From Malurus cyaneus samueli (Eukaryota > Chordata > Aves > Passeriformes > Maluridae): 64,000 nucleotides of DNA. The notes beneath the pieces are model-generated. The model ran no database searches. It saw only the letters and a list, made by a program, of their open reading frames with translations, and had not been told where the DNA came from. Both the position numbers and the translations under genes were made by a program. The stretch spans positions 44,110,118 to 44,174,117 of the forward strand of contig CM019236.1 of NCBI GenBank assembly GCA_009741485.1. The letters run 5' to 3'. Shown in pieces: positions 60,681 to 64,000 of the stretch (the first letter of the stretch is position 1; each line of letters begins with the position of its first letter).

Positions 60681-61549
60681 CATATTCTGCTTATTACTTT
60701 GGATAATTTGATGGGTTTCCAAGAATTTATGATAGATTATTCAGTGACAAGATGCTAAAGACCTTTCTTCGCATAAAGAACATACTACCACTTTTGCTGC
60801 TAATTGGTTTATTACTAACCTGCAAAGATGTGGAAAAAATGTAATGATACCTACTTCTGATCCTTCACCACTGCAGCAAAGAAGGATGGTGTTAGTCAAG
60901 TGTACTTCCTTGTGTATGCAGGGTTCTGGCTACTCTAATATGTAATTTAGAAAGCCTTGGGAGAACAGCAGTCCTGAAGAGTCAAGCTGGCAAGCATCAG
61001 TAATTACACTGGCTAGGTGAAATGCATTACAAAGTAATAGCATGGCCTAAATTCAGTATCAAGTAGAGTAACCAAAACAGTGGAGGATTTTAAAAGGCAG
61101 CAGAAACACTGCTGTGGTGTTGCAGAGCTAATCCTCTAAGCATTCAAGAGTTTCCAAGTTCTTGTACTGTGTGACAGCTGATCTGGTTACTGTAGCATTG
61201 TAGAGGCTCTTATTGGCCCTGCCTCAGCCCTGCCGTCTCTTTAAGGATGGGTGATGAGAACTTCTGGCAATGATTTTTTTGGGTACAAAACACTGTAAGG
61301 AGGGGGAATAAATCCATGTAGCTAGGTGAAGACTTGAACTAGATGGATCCCTGTTAGTACAAACTTATGAGAAACTCCTCATCTCTTTTAATCTGTAAAG
61401 CTGCCAGCCTGTTCTCATCAGTGACTCCTGGTCCTAATCAAAGCTCAGGGCACACACAGAATAATGCCTGAGAGGTTTTCTGGTGTGTGATGCTGCTGAG
61501 CTGACAGACCCAAGAATTTAATAGTTTTATCTGTGGTGCCAAGTGTTTT

Positions 61550-61597
61550 GGGGGGGGGGGGGGGGGTGGGCTGGTGCGTGGCGTGGGGGGGGGGGGG
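61550..61597 (+). repeat. Twin poly-G tracts, strong G-quadruplex motif
   Basis: Runs of 17 G (61550-61566) and 13 G (61585-61597) separated by TGGGCTGGTGCGTGGCGT. The + strand could fold into intra- or intermolecular quadruplexes. The exact run lengths are likely unreliable in the assembly. Confidence 0.85.
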
Positions 61598-62492
61598 CGT
61601 TCACTTATTTGATTACGGCCAGATTTATGAACTGGGGAACTGCAAAGTGCTTGCTTGCTTGTGCTGTGGTGGGTCAGTCAGGACCGCGTAGCCGAAACTC
61701 TGCAGGATGATGGCACTGGTGGGAGCGAGTGCTGTCGGCTCCCTGACTAATATGCAGTGTGGTTCAGTGACGCTTCTCATATGCATGATGAGGTACTTGA
61801 AAACAGCTCATCCAAGCTTGCTTCAGAGAAGCTAATTTAAATTACAACCTTGGGTTTTGCCACTGCAGCGTGCTGCTGTGTGTGCTGTGAAGCACTGAGT
61901 GTTCCATAGTGTAGTTTGAGTTTGGTGCTCCCACTGGGTCTGCTCCTCTCCTTATCACTGCTAGCCTAGTCTTGTCAGCCTCATGAGGGAGCTCAAAAAT
62001 GGTGCTGACAGCATTCCTAGACGCTGCCAGTGGAGTGTTTGACCCAAAGACTTCCTTCTTGTCACCGTTCCAAGATTTTGTCTTTCCCTGGGCCTCGAGT
62101 TTCTAAAGCAATGGATTCACTGGACTTCACATGGAAACTGACCTTCAGTGAAGCAGAACCAGAAATAGTCAAGCTACAGCATTTAGCTGCTGTGATGTCT
62201 CATAGCTCTTCCTTTCTTGCAGTGCGCCTGCTCTGTCCACATCCCAGCTGCGGCTCACCTTGGAGGCAAATAAGGCACCAGGTTCTGTTCTAGGGATGTA
62301 TGAACCACAGGAACTGCATTTCTGTGTGTTTTCTCAATGAATTGAATGAGGGCTGTTGAACTCTGTGTGTATTCTATGTAATTTCACACTGAGATGTTTT
62401 TTCTCGCCTCTTGTGCCTTTACTGACTCATCATGAAATCAGGGGTGAATGCAGGGGTTATAAAATTTTTAATTTTATTGCCAAACAGGTTTG

Positions 62493-62513
62493 TTTTTTTT
62501 TTTTTTTTTTTTT
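62493..62513. repeat. Poly-T run (21 T)
   Basis: Uninterrupted T tract followed by GTTTTT. No associated element was identified. Confidence 0.9.
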
Positions 62514-64000
62514 GTTTTTCTACTGTCTTCACTTAGATGGAAGCTGCACCCTCCCTCTTTCTTCTCCCACTCACTTTTCACTAAGTGTTTCTGCTGCTCG
62601 TACCACCAGGAGCCTAACAACCATTAAACCTGGAAATTCCTCACCTGCTGCTGTGCACCTGCTCTAGCTGTTGCCTCATATGTGCAAGGTACAAGCCTCT
62701 GTCAGACCTCTTTATTTCTTCTCTTGTGTGTGGGAGATCATGAGAACCACATCTCCTATGTAGAGTTGAACGGCAGCTGCTTACAATCTCCAGATGTAAG
62801 AAAGGATGTCTGGGGCTTTCTTATAAAGTCTTACAGGAATTCATCCAAAGGAGAGAGGCAGAAGGGATGTCATTCTGTACTCCGCTTTTTCTAATGCAGG
62901 CAGTTCCTTGGCCTGTGCTCAGCTCACCACCTCTCTGCCTTGTATCTTCTCGTGGTGGATGATAACTGCGTTAGTCTCCTGAATAAAATGCACCTGACTT
63001 CATGTGGAATTAGTTAGCAGCAGTAATCATGTTTCTTTGTTTTGATTGCCATCTGCTGGCAGAATGACAGGTTTGTCACCATTTCAGACTCGAACCACCT
63101 AGTTTTTGTTGGTACTAAGCATTGTGAATGTGTTTGTGCAGTTTGTATTTGGATGTTGCAAAAAAGGGCTGCTTTTGGATGTCTGAATTCTCAGGCTGAC
63201 AATGCCTGAGGCAGAGTTGACAGCTCTCTGGAGCTGGCAGAGCAGCAGAGGCAGCCAGCTCCTCCACCCAAGCGCTGCTGGAGAAGGAGCTGTGCAGCTT
63301 CTCCTGTTTCCAGACAAGGCCCATCTCTCACCAGGGTTACTGTGCCCCACCATGAGTGCCACTAAATTCATCTGGTCAGCACGTTGAATACTTAAACTCA
63401 GGTTCTGAATCAAGCTCTGTCCTGGAAAGTTTCCTGTCCGGAAAAAAAAAATGTCCACAGCTTCAAAAGAAAATCGATGTGAATTTCTTAATCCTTGTGC
63501 AGGATGGTACAAAATTCAGCTTAAATAACAGAAATTCACAAGACTTTGGTACCAACTAGACCTTAAAAGCAAAGTTTTCGCTTTACCTGCATGAATGATT
63601 GGAAACTGCCTTTTTAATATGATCAAGCATATTGTGTAGGGTAAATAAAATCAGATGAGCTTCAACTTTTAATTCCATTGCTGTCAAGTCTAATGCACCT
63701 ACTTCAACTGTGAAATGATAAATGCAGTTCTTTAATTTCAGTGCTATGCAAATACTATTAGAAGATTACTCCCGATGCTGGAAGATCAGAATCTGCTGAA
63801 TTTTTCAGCGGATTTTTAGCGTAGGCTGGAATTCCTGTTGCTGTGATCCATGGTGACATTCAATACTTTACATCCTTTTCCACAGATAGACTGACATGAA
63901 AATACATTTTCCCAAGGCATTTCTCCTAGCAATATTTGCAATTTCTACAGAAGCATGTGAGGAGAAGATGTTAGAAGACCATGCTCTTACCCTGCTTGTG

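Larger units (their letters stand above)
57351..64000. other. Intergenic sequence downstream of GAK; no gene recognised
   Basis: I searched both strands for exons of a neighbouring gene (complexin-1 lies downstream of GAK in human) and found none. Minus-strand open frames of 117-137 codons (57597-57950, 60027-60440, 63099-63512) have no family resemblance or splice context. GC content rises from about 58800 on. Contains poly-T runs at 60658-60680 and 62493-62513 and G-runs at 61550-61597. Confidence 0.6.

Noticed and set aside
63099..63512. Minus-strand open frame as a neighbouring gene such as complexin-1
   Set aside because: No residues of the complexin central helix or any other known neighbour; overlapping frames on both strands are equally open.
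1..64000. CRISPR arrays, operons, phage or other prokaryotic systems
   Set aside because: The window is vertebrate intronic and genic DNA; no regularly spaced repeats or bacterial-style gene arrangement is present.

Overview
The window is a stretch of vertebrate nuclear DNA, almost certainly from a bird. It is AT-rich and intron-dominated, with canonical GT-AG splice sites, and it carries several CR1 LINE fragments, the characteristic bird/reptile retroposon. I cannot name the species.

One gene is recognisable. It is GAK (cyclin G-associated kinase, auxilin-2), on the + strand. The window opens inside intron 1, so the promoter, 5'UTR and first coding exon lie upstream. Counting that missing exon, the coding exons found bring the total to 28, matching the human gene as I remember it. 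They encode an Ark/Prk-family Ser/Thr kinase domain (about 3024-12725), a linker, a PTEN-like inactive phosphatase fold plus C2 domain (15579-34597), a long disordered region rich in clathrin and AP-2 binding motifs (34404-51541), and a C-terminal J domain with its HPD motif (52693-54539). Reading phase is consistent across every normally placed junction. Together these parts recruit Hsc70 to clathrin-coated vesicles for uncoating and phosphorylate AP adaptor subunits.

The most striking irregularity is at 30314-33647. Exon 16 stops at a 25-N gap, and its last 42 bases lie on the minus strand at 33018-33059. Exon 17 is also on the minus strand (32329-32437) and is riddled with small indels. 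The block is flanked by about 0.58 kb inverted copies of one intron segment (30339-30916 and 33059-33647), and the left copy is deletion-rich. This fits a noisy long-read gap filler inserted backwards, with its overlap left unmerged. Flipping 30339-33060 and dropping one arm restores the order and phase of GAK.

Other points: intron 3 has the sequence signature of a minor (U12-type) intron; exon 15 has duplicated donor sites 10 bp apart; a CR1 3' end lies about 22 bp before the exon 8 acceptor; and a repeat cluster with a long CR1 occupies intron 22. From 54540 to 64000 I find 3'UTR and intergenic sequence with candidate poly(A) signals, homopolymer runs and a strong G-quadruplex motif, but no second gene. 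I see no previously undescribed biological system here.
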